DNA from: CAZGVW01 sp964529265
Lineage (GTDB): Bacteria; Planctomycetota; Phycisphaerae; Phycisphaerales; UBA1924
Reading direction: 5' to 3'
Assembly: GCA_964529265.1 (NCBI GenBank)
Contig: CAZGVW010000062.1
Coordinates: 1-15,716, forward strand
Length of the DNA stretch: 15,716 bases
Below, in pieces: positions 1 to 7,187 of the stretch (its first letter is position 1; each line of letters opens with the position of its first letter). Below the pieces are notes generated by a model. The model was given only the letters and a program-made list of their open reading frames with translations, did not search any database and was not told the DNA's origin. The position numbers were made by a program, and so were the translations under genes.

Positions 1-2
1 CC

Positions 3-125
3 GCGCAGGACCTGAACGGAGACGGCGCGCTCAACGCCACCGACCTCGCGCTCCTCCTCGCCTCCTGGGGCGCGTGCCCGATCGACCCCGGATCCCCCGG
101 GACCCCCGGATCGATCGGCCCGTAA
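3..125 (+). CDS. C-terminal end of an exported protein with a dockerin-like calcium-binding repeat (partial)
   Basis: The reading frame is open from the left edge and ends at TAA (123-125), giving 40 residues of a longer protein that starts outside the window. The visible part contains one EF-hand-like loop, DLNGDGALNATDL, with D, N, D and D at positions 1, 3, 5 and 12 as in type I dockerin repeats. It is followed by LALLLASWG, then a Cys and a Pro/Gly-rich tail. Tails of this shape (DxNxDG...DLxxLLxxWG) are common at the ends of secreted proteins of Phycisphaerae, where they are thought to bind calcium or anchor the protein. The catalytic or structural part lies upstream, so the function cannot be told. 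The right-hand neighbour on this strand is non-coding DNA rich in palindromes. Confidence 0.75.
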   Translation, partial: AQDLNGDGALNATDLALLLASWGACPIDPGSPGTPGSIGP

Positions 126-190
126 TCCGCGATTCAGTGCCATGGGAGTAGAGACAAAGCAAGCACGCAGGCGCACGCGAACCATCTGCG

Positions 191-275
191 CTTGGCCCCG
201 GAGGGGCCATCGCCTGTTGCCAGGGGCTTCAGCCCCTGGAAGCCGCCCCAAGAACCGGAGTGCCCCGGAGGGCAC
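191..275. repeat. Cluster of three perfect palindromes of planctomycete interspersed-repeat type
   Basis: Three hairpins follow one another: ggcccc/ggggcc (194-199 with 203-208), ccaggggct/agcccctgg (220-228 with 231-239, 2-base centre) and gtgccc/gggcac (260-265 with 270-275). The combination of a 'ccccggagggg' hairpin and a 'caggggcttcagcccctg' hairpin resembles short palindromic elements scattered between genes in planctomycete genomes, as I recall them. It lies just after the dockerin-protein gene and could act as an mRNA 3'-end structure, but there is no T-run. The ORFs that cross it on either strand are therefore not believed. Confidence 0.6.
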
Positions 276-390
276 GCGAAGGCTCGCCAACTTGCGTCAT
301 AGTGCCCAGCGACCACCCATGCCAGGTTTCAGGAGCATCTCGATGGACTGCCGCCGCACCATGATCACAACGCTTTAAGGCGTGGACGCC

Positions 391-603
391 ATGAATCACC
401 GCAAGCATCTACAAAAACTCGCCGTCGGCGACTGGATGGCCCTGCACTGGTGCGCGCATTCGCGCACGCTCTGGAAGGAGTGGTATCCCCACGGCGAACG
501 GCACGGCGGCGGCCCTCCCCGTCTCGACCGCACTGACGAAGCCCAAGCCGCCGCGACTTTGGCAACAACTGGCTTGACCCACGCGCTGACCATTAACCAA
601 TGA
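391..603 (+). CDS. Possible small hypothetical protein, 70 aa
   Basis: This is an open frame starting MNHRKHLQKLAVGDW, with an in-frame ATG nine bases earlier, at 382. The first half (residues 10-35) is rich in Trp, His and Tyr and reads more like a folded protein than the Arg/Pro-rich translations typical of shadow frames here. Third codon positions are mostly G or C in the first two thirds. No Shine-Dalgarno site is visible and I do not recognise a family. Its TGA overlaps the ATG of a second 59-codon frame (600-779) as ATGA, which mildly supports translation. It may equally be a chance ORF or a relic of a larger gene. Confidence 0.3.
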   Translation: MNHRKHLQKLAVGDWMALHWCAHSRTLWKEWYPHGERHGGGPPRLDRTDEAQAAATLATTGLTHALTINQ

Positions 604-779
604 CCAACACGCGAGTTCCCCTCCGCTGGAGGGAGGTGCGGAGGGAACCGGCAGGTTCCCTCCGCATCAGCGCCAGAGCGCAAGCCGCATCGATCCCCGC
701 GGCTGTCCTCAACAGACCACGCGACGGAAGGACGGCGCGCCCCAGCCCCTCCGATCTCGCCTTCGCCAGTCGTCGCTGA
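600..779 (+). other. Very weak 59-codon ORF overlapping the preceding one, containing a hairpin
   Basis: The frame starts at an ATG overlapping the previous stop (ATGA) and ends at TGA 777-779. It begins MTNTRVPLRWREV and is otherwise Arg/Ala/Pro-rich. A perfect 11-bp palindrome (638-648 with 655-665) lies inside it, which argues for a non-coding role as much as for a gene. A different frame just downstream (784-804) reads CPECGKF, like a zinc-ribbon fragment, but has no convincing start and runs into low-complexity DNA. I regard the stretch as unassigned, possibly relic DNA. Confidence 0.15.
638..665. repeat. Perfect 11-bp inverted repeat with 6-base loop
   Basis: gcggagggaac at 638-648 is matched by gttccctccgc at 655-665 around the loop cggcag. 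A third related copy, gttcccctccgc, sits just upstream at 615-626 and could compete for pairing with the 638-648 arm, so alternative hairpins are possible. There is no T-run after it, so it is not a classical terminator. Its role is unknown. Confidence 0.5.
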
Positions 780-904
780 CCGCTGTCCGGAGTGCGGCAA
801 GTTCATTGCCAATCGGGTGGTGACGCCGATGGATCATGCCGCGCGCGCCCGCGACACAGGTCGCTTCCCGTCCCCGGCCTCAAAGCCCAGGCCTTCCGCT
901 CCCG

Positions 905-960
905 TAGTGACACGTTTTGTGCGCAAATCTTCCATAGTGACGCCCTTTGTGCGCGCATTT
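905..960. repeat. Two direct repeats spaced 30 bp, reminiscent of IS21-family terminal repeats
   Basis: TAGTGACACGTTTTGTGCGC (starting at 905) recurs as TAGTGACGCCCTTTGTGCGC (starting at 935), and both are followed by an A/T-rich 'aaat' or 'catttc' stretch. 'GTGAC...TTTTGTGCGC' repeats in tandem at short intervals resemble the multiple terminal repeats of IS21-type elements. No istA/istB genes or opposite end are in the window, so this would at most be a remnant end. It could also be a pair of regulator binding sites. Confidence 0.3.
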
Positions 961-999
961 CAGGTCACTTCCCGTTTTCCCCCTTGCGGACTCCCCGAC

Positions 1000-1303
1000 T
1001 CCCCCACACCATCTCCTGTCCGTCCCCTCCTCCTTTCCCCGCTCCTCTTCTTCCCCACTCTTCTTCCCCACTCTTCTTCCCCACTCTTCTTCCCCTCTCT
1101 TCTTCCCACCTCTCTTCCTCTGCCCTCATCTTCCTCTGCCCCTTCTTCCCCTGCCTCTTCCTCCCCCATATTCCCTCTTCTCCGTTTCCCTCTGTCTTCC
1201 TCTGTTTCCCTCTGTGTTCATCCCCTCCCCTCCGTATTTCTCTGTCTTTCTCCGGGTTCGATTCTTCCCCTCCGCGTCCCTCTGCGCTCCTCTGCGTTCT
1301 GAA
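1000..1303 (+). repeat. Pyrimidine-only tract with a 13-bp tandem repeat
   Basis: About 300 bases are nearly all C and T on the + strand. The core holds a 13-bp unit, cactcttcttccc, repeated exactly three times (1056-1094) with degenerate copies on both sides. Further right the tract becomes a looser 'ccctctgtgttcctctgcg' pattern and stops a few bases before the ATG of the DUF2339 gene. Pyrimidine runs contain no stop codons on this strand, which explains why several long frames run through it. I see no promoter or ribosome-binding site here. The stretch 126-1307 has no other gene I can support. Confidence 0.75.
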
Positions 1304-1307
1304 TCCA

Positions 1308-4247
1308 ATGACCGAACGCGACGACCAACTCGCCAAGCGCCTCGCCGCCATCGAGGAGCGCCTCGCGCGCCTCGAAGAGCAACAACAGCGGCCCGCGCCA
1401 TCCCAGCGCGCCGATCTCGTTGCCCCCGCGCAAGCCCCTGCGCCACCTCCACCTGCGCCCACGCGCCCGATTCCGCCCGCGCCCACATCCGCTCCTCCCC
1501 CCGCGCGAACGCCGCCAACACCCGCGCCGTCGCGCACCGAACCCGCCTCCGCATCACCACCACACCCCACCCCCACCATCCCCCGCGCCGACATCGCCTC
1601 CGCCCTCCGCCGCATGGATGATGTGCGCAAGCCGCCGCAACCACCACCACAACCCCGCAAACCCGCCGCCAGCAGCACACCCATCGACTTCGAAAAACTC
1701 ATCGGCGGTCGCTGGTACGCCGTCGCCGGCGGCCTCGTCGTCATCATCGGCGTCGCCATGTTCTTCCAGTACGCCTGGCGCCAGGGTTGGCTCCAGCGCA
1801 TCCCCGCCGGCGTGAAGTGCGGCGCGGGCGCAGTCTTCGGCGCCATCCTCCTCGCCGCGGCTGAGTTCCTCCGCCGCCGCGTCAACGCATGGGCCGCCGT
1901 CGGACTCAACGCCGCGGGACTCGGCGCCATCTATGTCTCCGCCTGGGCCGCGTGGGCCAGGTTCGACCTCGTCCCGCCGCCCGCCGCGTTCGTCATGCTC
2001 GCGGCATGCGCGGCACTCGGCGTCTTCATCGGCGCACGCGCCAAACTCGCCGCCGTCTCCATCATTTCACTCATCGGCGCCTATCTCGCGCCCTTCCTCA
2101 TCGATCGCGATCCAACCCGCGCCTGGGTCATGCCGCCGTACTGGATGGCGCTCCTCGTCATCGCCCTCACCCTCTCCGCGTGGCGCGGCGGCGCGTTCAC
2201 CGCCGTCCGATGGATCGCCTGGTGGGCCACGCTCTTCTTCGGCGCCATCTGGTCGCTCAGCATCGATGGAAAGCGCTTCCCCGAGGAGACCATCCTCTTC
2301 CTCGGCGCCGTCTGGCTCGCCGTGCACGTCGAGCACTGGCTGAGCGCCCGCCGCGAGGATCGCGCGCTCGCCCAGGCCATCGAAACCGGCGCCGCCCCGC
2401 GCTTTTCACTCGGTTCAACCGCCGAAGCCCTGCACACCGCGCGCTCCTGGGCGCCCATCCTCTCCAGCTTCGCGCTCAGCGCCTGGGCCGTGTGGCTCGG
2501 CGTGCTCGTCGTGCGCGCCTGGGGCCGCGTTCCCGATTGGCTCCCGCCCGCCGGCGGCGCCGGCGCCACCCTCCTCGCCGGCCTCGCCCTCGCCGGCAAC
2601 CTCCGCGTCCTGCGCGATGCGCCCGACACCGCGGCGGAGCGCCTCGGCGCCGCACTCGCCATGCAGGCCGGCGCCCTCCTCATCGCCGCCGTGGCGCTCG
2701 GCCTCTCCGGCTCGGCCGAAGTCATCGCCTGGGTCGGCATGGGCGCCGCTGGAATCGCCGCGGGCCGCTGGATGGCCTCCCGCGCCGTGAACGTCTATGG
2801 CCTCATCCTGCTCACCATCGCCACCGCGCGCCTGCTCACCTACGACCTCTTCTTCGGAAACATGACCGCGGGCGCAGTTTCGCGCCTCGGGCTCAGTTTT
2901 TCGCAGTGGTCGCTCATGGCCGCGCTCACCGCCGCGGGCTGGATCGCCGCCGCAGCGATCTTCCTCCTCGCCGAGCCGAAGAAGCCGGAAGAACGCGCCG
3001 AAATCCAGGAAAACGCGCCGAAAACGCGAAAATCAGCGCACAACGCCGCACTCCGCCGCCGCCGCGCCCGCGAAGCCCTCATCGCAGCCATCGGCCGCAC
3101 CGCCCTCGCCATCGGCCTTACACTCCTCGCCCTCGCCCCGCTCATCCCCGAGGCGCAGGACACGTCCCGCGCCGCCGTCGCCCTCACGCTCGCGCTCGCC
3201 CTTTTCGCCGCCGGAACATGGCTGAAGGGCGACGGCGTGCGCATGTACGCGTGTTTCGTGCTTTTCGGCGCCATGTGGCAGGTCGCGGCGCTCCAGTGGT
3301 GGGATCCGGGAGAATCACCCGCCGCGCTCCGCGGCCTCGGTCTCGTCTTCACACAGAAAACGCCATTTCTGCTCTACGCCGCGATTGTCTGCTTCATAAT
3401 CGCCATATTCGCCTCGCCGCGCAACCACGATGGCCCGTGGCGACCCGCCGGAACGATCACCGCCGCGGTGGGCGCCATCACACTCATGGCGCTCTTTTTC
3501 CACGAAATGGCGCGAAATGAAGCGTTAATCATCGTCTGGGCGCTCATTTCCATCCTCACCGTCGCGGCGAGCGGCCTCCACCGCCGCCTCGCGCTCGAAA
3601 GGACCGGCGCCGGCCTCCTGATCGCGCCTCTTTCGCTCTGGCTCGTCGCGTTTCTGCTCGGAACAGATCAGGATGCGCGCGTCGCCCGCGCACGATCCTC
3701 CGAAACGCTCACACGCTGGTCCGAAACCGCGGATCCGCTCCTCCTCCACCGCGGCTTGTGGCTCGCGTTCGGTCTGGCGGCGATTTGCGCGGTTTTCGGC
3801 GAGTTTCTCGCGCGGCGGCGCCTGCCAAGAGCCTCCGACGCCGCGCGCGCCGTGCGGTTCGCCGGCTGGACGGCCGCGGCGGCGATGATCTTCCTCGCCA
3901 CCAGCCTTGAAGCCGCCCGCGTCGCCCGCGATCTCACCGACGACCCCGCCGCGCAATACGGCGCCATTTCGCTCTGGTGGGGTGTTTTTGCGATCATTCT
4001 GCTCATTTCCGGCTTCGCCCTGCGCCTCCGCGCCCCGCGCCGCGCCGGACTCACCCTCCTCGCCGCGGCCACCGGAAAAGCCCTCATCTACGACCTCCAG
4101 TCCGCCCCCCTCGGCTGGCGCGTCATCAGCGTCCTCGCCCTCGGCCTCCTCATGCTCGCCGTCGGCGTCATCTACGCCCGCCTCGCGGGCGCCGAAGAGC
4201 ACAAACAGATCAAGGAGCGCGAAAACAGCGAAAACAGCGCCGAATGA
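1308..4247 (+). CDS. DUF2339 family polytopic membrane protein, 979 aa
   Basis: This is a large inner-membrane protein of unknown function. Residues 1-30 form a short charged coiled coil (DDQLAKRLAAIEERLARLEEQ). Residues 31-125 are a Pro/Ala-rich linker. From residue 127 the DUF2339 signature begins (DFEKLIGGRWYAVAGG, then a first membrane helix), followed by some twenty or more hydrophobic segments to the C-terminus. A basic cytoplasmic-looking loop with many Lys and Arg lies near residues 556-590. I chose the ATG at 1308 because the coiled-coil start is typical of the family. The open frame upstream to 792 is only low-complexity pyrimidine DNA read as Ser/Pro/Leu. There is no clear Shine-Dalgarno site. 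The gene stands alone, followed by a tRNA with its own promoter. Family assignment is strong; the biochemical role is unknown. Confidence 0.9.
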   Translation: MTERDDQLAKRLAAIEERLARLEEQQQRPAPSQRADLVAPAQAPAPPPPAPTRPIPPAPTSAPPPARTPPTPAPSRTEPASASPPHPTPTIPRADIASALRRMDDVRKPPQPPPQPRKPAASSTPIDFEKLIGGRWYAVAGGLVVIIGVAMFFQYAWRQGWLQRIPAGVKCGAGAVFGAILLAAAEFLRRRVNAWAAVGLNAAGLGAIYVSAWAAWARFDLVPPPAAFVMLAACAALGVFIGARAKLAAVSIISLIGAYLAPFLIDRDPTRAWVMPPYWMALLVIALTLSAWRGGAFTAVRWIAWWATLFFGAIWSLSIDGKRFPEETILFLGAVWLAVHVEHWLSARREDRALAQAIETGAAPRFSLGSTAEALHTARSWAPILSSFALSAWAVWLGVLVVRAWGRVPDWLPPAGGAGATLLAGLALAGNLRVLRDAPDTAAERLGAALAMQAGALLIAAVALGLSGSAEVIAWVGMGAAGIAAGRWMASRAVNVYGLILLTIATARLLTYDLFFGNMTAGAVSRLGLSFSQWSLMAALTAAGWIAAAAIFLLAEPKKPEERAEIQENAPKTRKSAHNAALRRRRAREALIAAIGRTALAIGLTLLALAPLIPEAQDTSRAAVALTLALALFAAGTWLKGDGVRMYACFVLFGAMWQVAALQWWDPGESPAALRGLGLVFTQKTPFLLYAAIVCFIIAIFASPRNHDGPWRPAGTITAAVGAITLMALFFHEMARNEALIIVWALISILTVAASGLHRRLALERTGAGLLIAPLSLWLVAFLLGTDQDARVARARSSETLTRWSETADPLLLHRGLWLAFGLAAICAVFGEFLARRRLPRASDAARAVRFAGWTAAAAMIFLATSLEAARVARDLTDDPAAQYGAISLWWGVFAIILLISGFALRLRAPRRAGLTLLAAATGKALIYDLQSAPLGWRVISVLALGLLMLAVGVIYARLAGAEEHKQIKERENSENSAE

Positions 4248-4297
4248 CGAAAAACACGTTCAAAACCAGCGACCCGCGCGCGCCCACACCCGCCCGC

Positions 4298-4325
4298 TTG
4301 ACACCGCCCCGGCGGCGCCTACCCT
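4298..4325 (+). promoter_or_regulatory. Sigma-70-type promoter of the initiator tRNA gene
   Basis: A perfect -35 box TTGACA (4298-4303) is followed after 16 bases by TACCCT (4320-4325), an acceptable -10 box. Transcription would begin near 4332, about 36 bases before the mature tRNA. The leader contains a hairpin (ccccac 4333-4338 with gtgggg 4357-4362) that may mark the 5' processing region. Confidence 0.6.
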
Positions 4326-4367
4326 TGTGATCCCCCACCGGCGGTCTACCCGGCCCGTGGGGCAGGT

Positions 4368-4441
<74 letters not shown>

Positions 4442-4447
4442 TTGACG

Positions 4448-4487
4448 AAAGGCTTGCGGCGCTTGCCGCAAGCCTTTGTCGCTTTTG
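4448..4487 (+). terminator. Rho-independent terminator after tRNA-fMet
   Basis: A perfect 13-bp stem, aaaggcttgcggc (4448-4460) with gccgcaagccttt (4465-4477), closes a four-base loop gctt. It is followed by gtcgctttt. It begins six bases after the tRNA and should end its transcript. Confidence 0.85.
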
Positions 4488-4644
4488 GAGTTGCGGCGTA
4501 TCTGTCTGCGCAGGATTGCCCGCTATCAACCAAAGCCGGTCGACTTGCCCCATGAACTCGACTGACTCGCGCGCTAGGATCCGTGAGGCCGGGAGTTGGA
4601 ATGCTCGATCCGCCTAAGCTGCTTCCATGCGGAGTGCGGCAGCA

Positions 4645-5590
4645 ATGACCAAGCGAGACATCCTTGCCCGGTTCGCCGACGAAATCCCGCACGATCGGAC
4701 GCACATGTTCTGCTACTTCGCTGTGCGAGCGGCGAAAGGCGATATCCGCCCCTTCATCGCAAGCCTGGTGGCTGCACTGCACCAGATCGAAATAGCAGTG
4801 CCCGGCTACGCGGCTCGGGTGGTCCAGCGAATCGCTTCGATCCGAGGGATCGGCGAAGAGCCATACGAAGCGATTATTCAGATCCTAGCAGTACGTGGCA
4901 TGTGGCGGGGTCCACGCCGCTGACGAGCAGGCTGGCGCGGCTCTGTTTGCTTCCGAACCGGGTTCCGCTGGCAAAAAGAACCCGGAGTTCGAGGTCCGTA
5001 TTTCCGGGCACTGGCTGGGAGTGGAGGTAAAGTCGCCTAGGCTCATTGACTACTCTCGCCGAAGGGCTGCGACAGAAATGCAGCTTACGGCTCGGCTCCC
5101 CAAGCCCATCCAGCTGGGGGAGCCCCTCTTGCCGCGAGACAATCCTGTCAAGGACTTCCTCGCGTCGGCCCAGTCCAAGTTCGCTGCGTACCGAGAGTAC
5201 CGTCCGGGGGCATTCCACCTGCTCGTAGTGGTCTGGGATGACTTCGTTCAGGAACCAATTGCTGCTCTACTCAATCCGAACAGCGGTCTTTTCACGGAGA
5301 AGAGCTTCTGTAGGGCGACGGGGGGTCAGCCTGAGCAATTCGACCTCGTGGACGGCGTCATTCTGATCCGTCATCAGCACCAGTTGATTCGGGCAACGCG
5401 CGAAGAGCCGCTGCTCGATGGACAGGCGCCATTCATCTTTCATGGCCCTCCGTTTCCACCGAAGGCACTCGTGCCAAACCCACATGGTCGGCCACTTCCC
5501 CATGCTGTCCGCACGGCGCTCGGGCTTGAACTGCAAGACGCGCTACTGGGGGCCGAATATCGGCCGCCCGACCTAATCTTCTGGCTCTAG
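4645..5590 (+). pseudogene. PD-(D/E)XK nuclease-like gene, split by a frameshift
   Basis: Two adjacent frames join into one protein of about 314 residues. The first (from ATG 4645, MTKRDILARFADEIPHD, with GGAG 11 bases upstream) is coherent until ...AIIQILA at 4890, then runs off-frame to TGA 4921. The second continues as YVACGGVHAADEQAG from about 4892 to TAG 5588-5590. Its part after the join contains KKNPEFEVRISGHW followed by GVEVKSPRL, which looks like the beta-hairpin core and E-x-K of PD-(D/E)XK nucleases. The middle and C-terminal parts match nothing I recognise. Base composition is lower in GC than in the flanking operons, and the gene sits directly downstream of the tRNA, both consistent with acquired DNA. 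One inserted or two missing bases near 4888-4892 would explain the break. A sequencing error is possible. The nuclease call is an inference from motifs only. Confidence 0.55.
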
Positions 5591-5836
5591 TCACCTCGAC
5601 CGCCCGGTCACGCTCTCGGCGTTGCGTTGATGTCCACGACGCGCGGAGATCGCCAGCAGCTTTGGCGCGTGGTGTCGCTGGGGGCCCGTCCGCCAGGCTG
5701 ACTCGGGCACATCTATCGCTTCCGAATCCGCGCGGGGAATCCCCTGACAGCGGCCTGATCTCTGCGCGGACTTGCCCGCTCAGTCTGGCCGCCCGGCCCG
5801 CCGGGTCACGACGGGGTCTCTGACCGAAAGGAGCGC
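5591..5836. other. Intergenic region without a recognisable gene
   Basis: This 246-base gap separates the nuclease-like gene from a DUF2924-like start. I see only short GC-rich inverted repeats (for example cccgg/ccggg near 5790) and no promoter pair or RNA. It may be decayed mobile DNA. Confidence 0.4.
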
Positions 5837-5956
5837 ATGGCAGACATCGCAGCCGAGATCGAAGCCTTGGGCCGTAGGACGACGGGTGAGTCGCGGAGGG
5901 CTACAAGGCGATCCGCGGTCCCTCATTCGGACCCCCGCCACTCCAGTTCCATCTGA
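5837..5956 (+). pseudogene. Remnant resembling the N-terminus of a DUF2924 protein
   Basis: A good Shine-Dalgarno site (aaaggag, 5827-5833) precedes ATG 5837. The first 18 residues, MADIAAEIEALGRRTTGE, resemble the start of DUF2924 proteins, which often sit beside phage-type serine recombinases. From about 5890 the resemblance continues in another frame as VAEGYKAIRG, so an indel seems to have occurred, and the match ends where the gene meets the 3' end of the carbamoyltransferase on the opposite strand. As it stands the frame ends at TGA 5954-5956 after 39 residues and overlaps that gene tail to tail by 34 bases. The family call rests on memory of short sequences. Confidence 0.35.
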
Positions 5957-6930
5957 GAGGCGGCCGCTCGAGTGCGCCGGATCATGAATGACCCCAAGAC
6001 CATGCGATCAATGGACATCTTCAGGAATGCCCGTATCGCGTGGACTGGCGTTTCGACCATCGGTTCACCCTTGTCGTTGAAAGACGTGTTGATCACGGCT
6101 GGGGGCATTCCGGCGCGCGAGCACGCTGTCAGGATCGCATAGAGAAGTGGCTCGCGCTCGACGGTTACCGTGTGAACGCGACTAGTGCCATCCACATGTA
6201 AAGCAGCAGGTACATCTCGTACCGCGCTCTCGCGCGCATGTCCAACGAGCAACATGTAGGGGCTCTCGCCGGGCAGATCAAAGTACCGCGTCGCGTCCTC
6301 GGCCCGCACTGACAGCGCGAAGGGTTGAAAGAACTCCCGATGCTTGACCCTCTCGTTGAGAACGTGCCGCATACCAGGGGTTCTCGGATCGGCGAGGATG
6401 CTTCGGTTCCCGAGGGCTCTGGGACCAAGTTCTGAACGCCCATTCCACAAAGCGACGATGCGCTGCTGCTTCAGTTGCTTGGCCACGTCGCGAGCGAGCG
6501 CCTCGTGGTCACTGAATGCGACCCACTCCACTTTGGCCCTGTGTTGGTTGAGAGCTTCCTCAGCTTCTTCCATCGAGTACTCCGGTCCGCGGAATGTGTC
6601 CCACTGCTTGACCCGCGGCACGCCGAAATCGTTGTGCAACCGGTACAGCAGCTTTCCGAGAGCCTGTCCATCATCACCGGCAGCGGGCTGAATGAAGACC
6701 TCGTCGAATCCGGACTCTCGCACTATGCGGCTGTTGGCGGCGACATTCAGTGCCACTCCACCAGCGAGACATAGACGGGGCAGCCCATATCGATCGCGCA
6801 GATCGATGCACTTCATGAGCATCGACTCCTCAAGGATGCGCTGAGCCGCCCACGCCAGATTCATATCGCGCAAGTTGATGCGATTGGCACCGCGTCTCAT
6901 TGATCCCAGATTCTTGCGGTATAGGGGCAA
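5923..6930 (-). CDS. Carbamoyltransferase (NodU/TobZ/CmcH type), C-terminal part only, 335 aa
   Basis: Family members use carbamoyl phosphate and ATP to carbamoylate sugars or antibiotics. Conserved C-terminal signatures are present: LCLAGGVALN (53-62), QPAAGDDGQALG (81-92), GRSELGPRALGNRSILADPR (164-183), FQPFALSV (201-208) and INTSFNDKGEP near 280-290. Complete proteins are about 550-600 residues. Here the N-terminal Kae1-like half, which carries the first catalytic His motifs, is absent. The only start is a TTG at 6928-6930, with a TGA in frame five codons upstream, and no other frame in 6931-7187 supplies the missing half. The protein is therefore probably a 5'-truncated relic without activity. 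It lies alone, convergent with the DUF2924-like remnant. Confidence 0.8.
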   Translation of the reverse strand: MPLYRKNLGSMRRGANRINLRDMNLAWAAQRILEESMLMKCIDLRDRYGLPRLCLAGGVALNVAANSRIVRESGFDEVFIQPAAGDDGQALGKLLYRLHNDFGVPRVKQWDTFRGPEYSMEEAEEALNQHRAKVEWVAFSDHEALARDVAKQLKQQRIVALWNGRSELGPRALGNRSILADPRTPGMRHVLNERVKHREFFQPFALSVRAEDATRYFDLPGESPYMLLVGHARESAVRDVPAALHVDGTSRVHTVTVEREPLLYAILTACSRAGMPPAVINTSFNDKGEPMVETPVHAIRAFLKMSIDRMVLGSFMIRRTRAAASQMELEWRGSE

Positions 6931-7187
6931 GTGTTCGGAGGGATATCAAGCAGAATGGAACCGCTCTCGCCGGGCCTGGAGAGCATCGATTGCCCTGCGC
7001 GGGACAAGCCACCGATTTCGCTGACGCGGACAATCAGGCGTTGCCGCCTCGCCTTGGCTCAAGTGTTGGCCCCGGGAGGCAACATGCTTTGCTGTGCACA
7101 ACGCGGCCGGTCCCCCGGGGCGATCGCGCGGGGCCGGTCGCCGCCCCACTATTTCGTAACGAGGCACCCGCCGCTCCGCCGCGCGGC
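6931..7187. other. Intergenic region between the truncated carbamoyltransferase and the secretion operon
   Basis: No gene is supported in these 257 bases, although all three minus frames are partly open. It contains the inverted repeat gttgcc/ggcaac (about 7038-7043 and 7078-7083) and the direct repeat ggccggtc (7105-7112 and 7132-7139) around a cccccgggg core. These follow the secretion operon's last stop but lack a T-run. The breakpoint that removed the front of the carbamoyltransferase gene should lie near the left end. Confidence 0.4.

Noticed and set aside
1043..1108. CRISPR array
   Set aside because: The 13-bp units are contiguous and have no unique spacers; it is a simple tandem repeat.
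792..1307. 172-residue N-terminal extension of the DUF2339 protein
   Set aside because: The extension is Ser/Pro/Leu low complexity from a pyrimidine tract that cannot contain stops; the protein has a typical coiled-coil start at 1308.
965..1930. 321-aa ORF on the minus strand
   Set aside because: Glu/Arg/Gly-rich translation of the reverse of the pyrimidine tract and of the Pro-rich linker; a shadow.
1889..3520. 543-aa ORF on the plus strand
   Set aside because: Overwhelmingly Arg/His/Pro translation in a second frame of the DUF2339 gene, a GC-rich shadow.
7100..7140. Terminator for the secretion operon
   Set aside because: The GC-rich repeats are mostly direct, not inverted, and there is no T-run on the minus strand.
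4442..7187. Attachment-site repeat of the tRNA 3' end
   Set aside because: I looked for another copy of ggttcaaatcctgcccccgct downstream and did not see one in the window.
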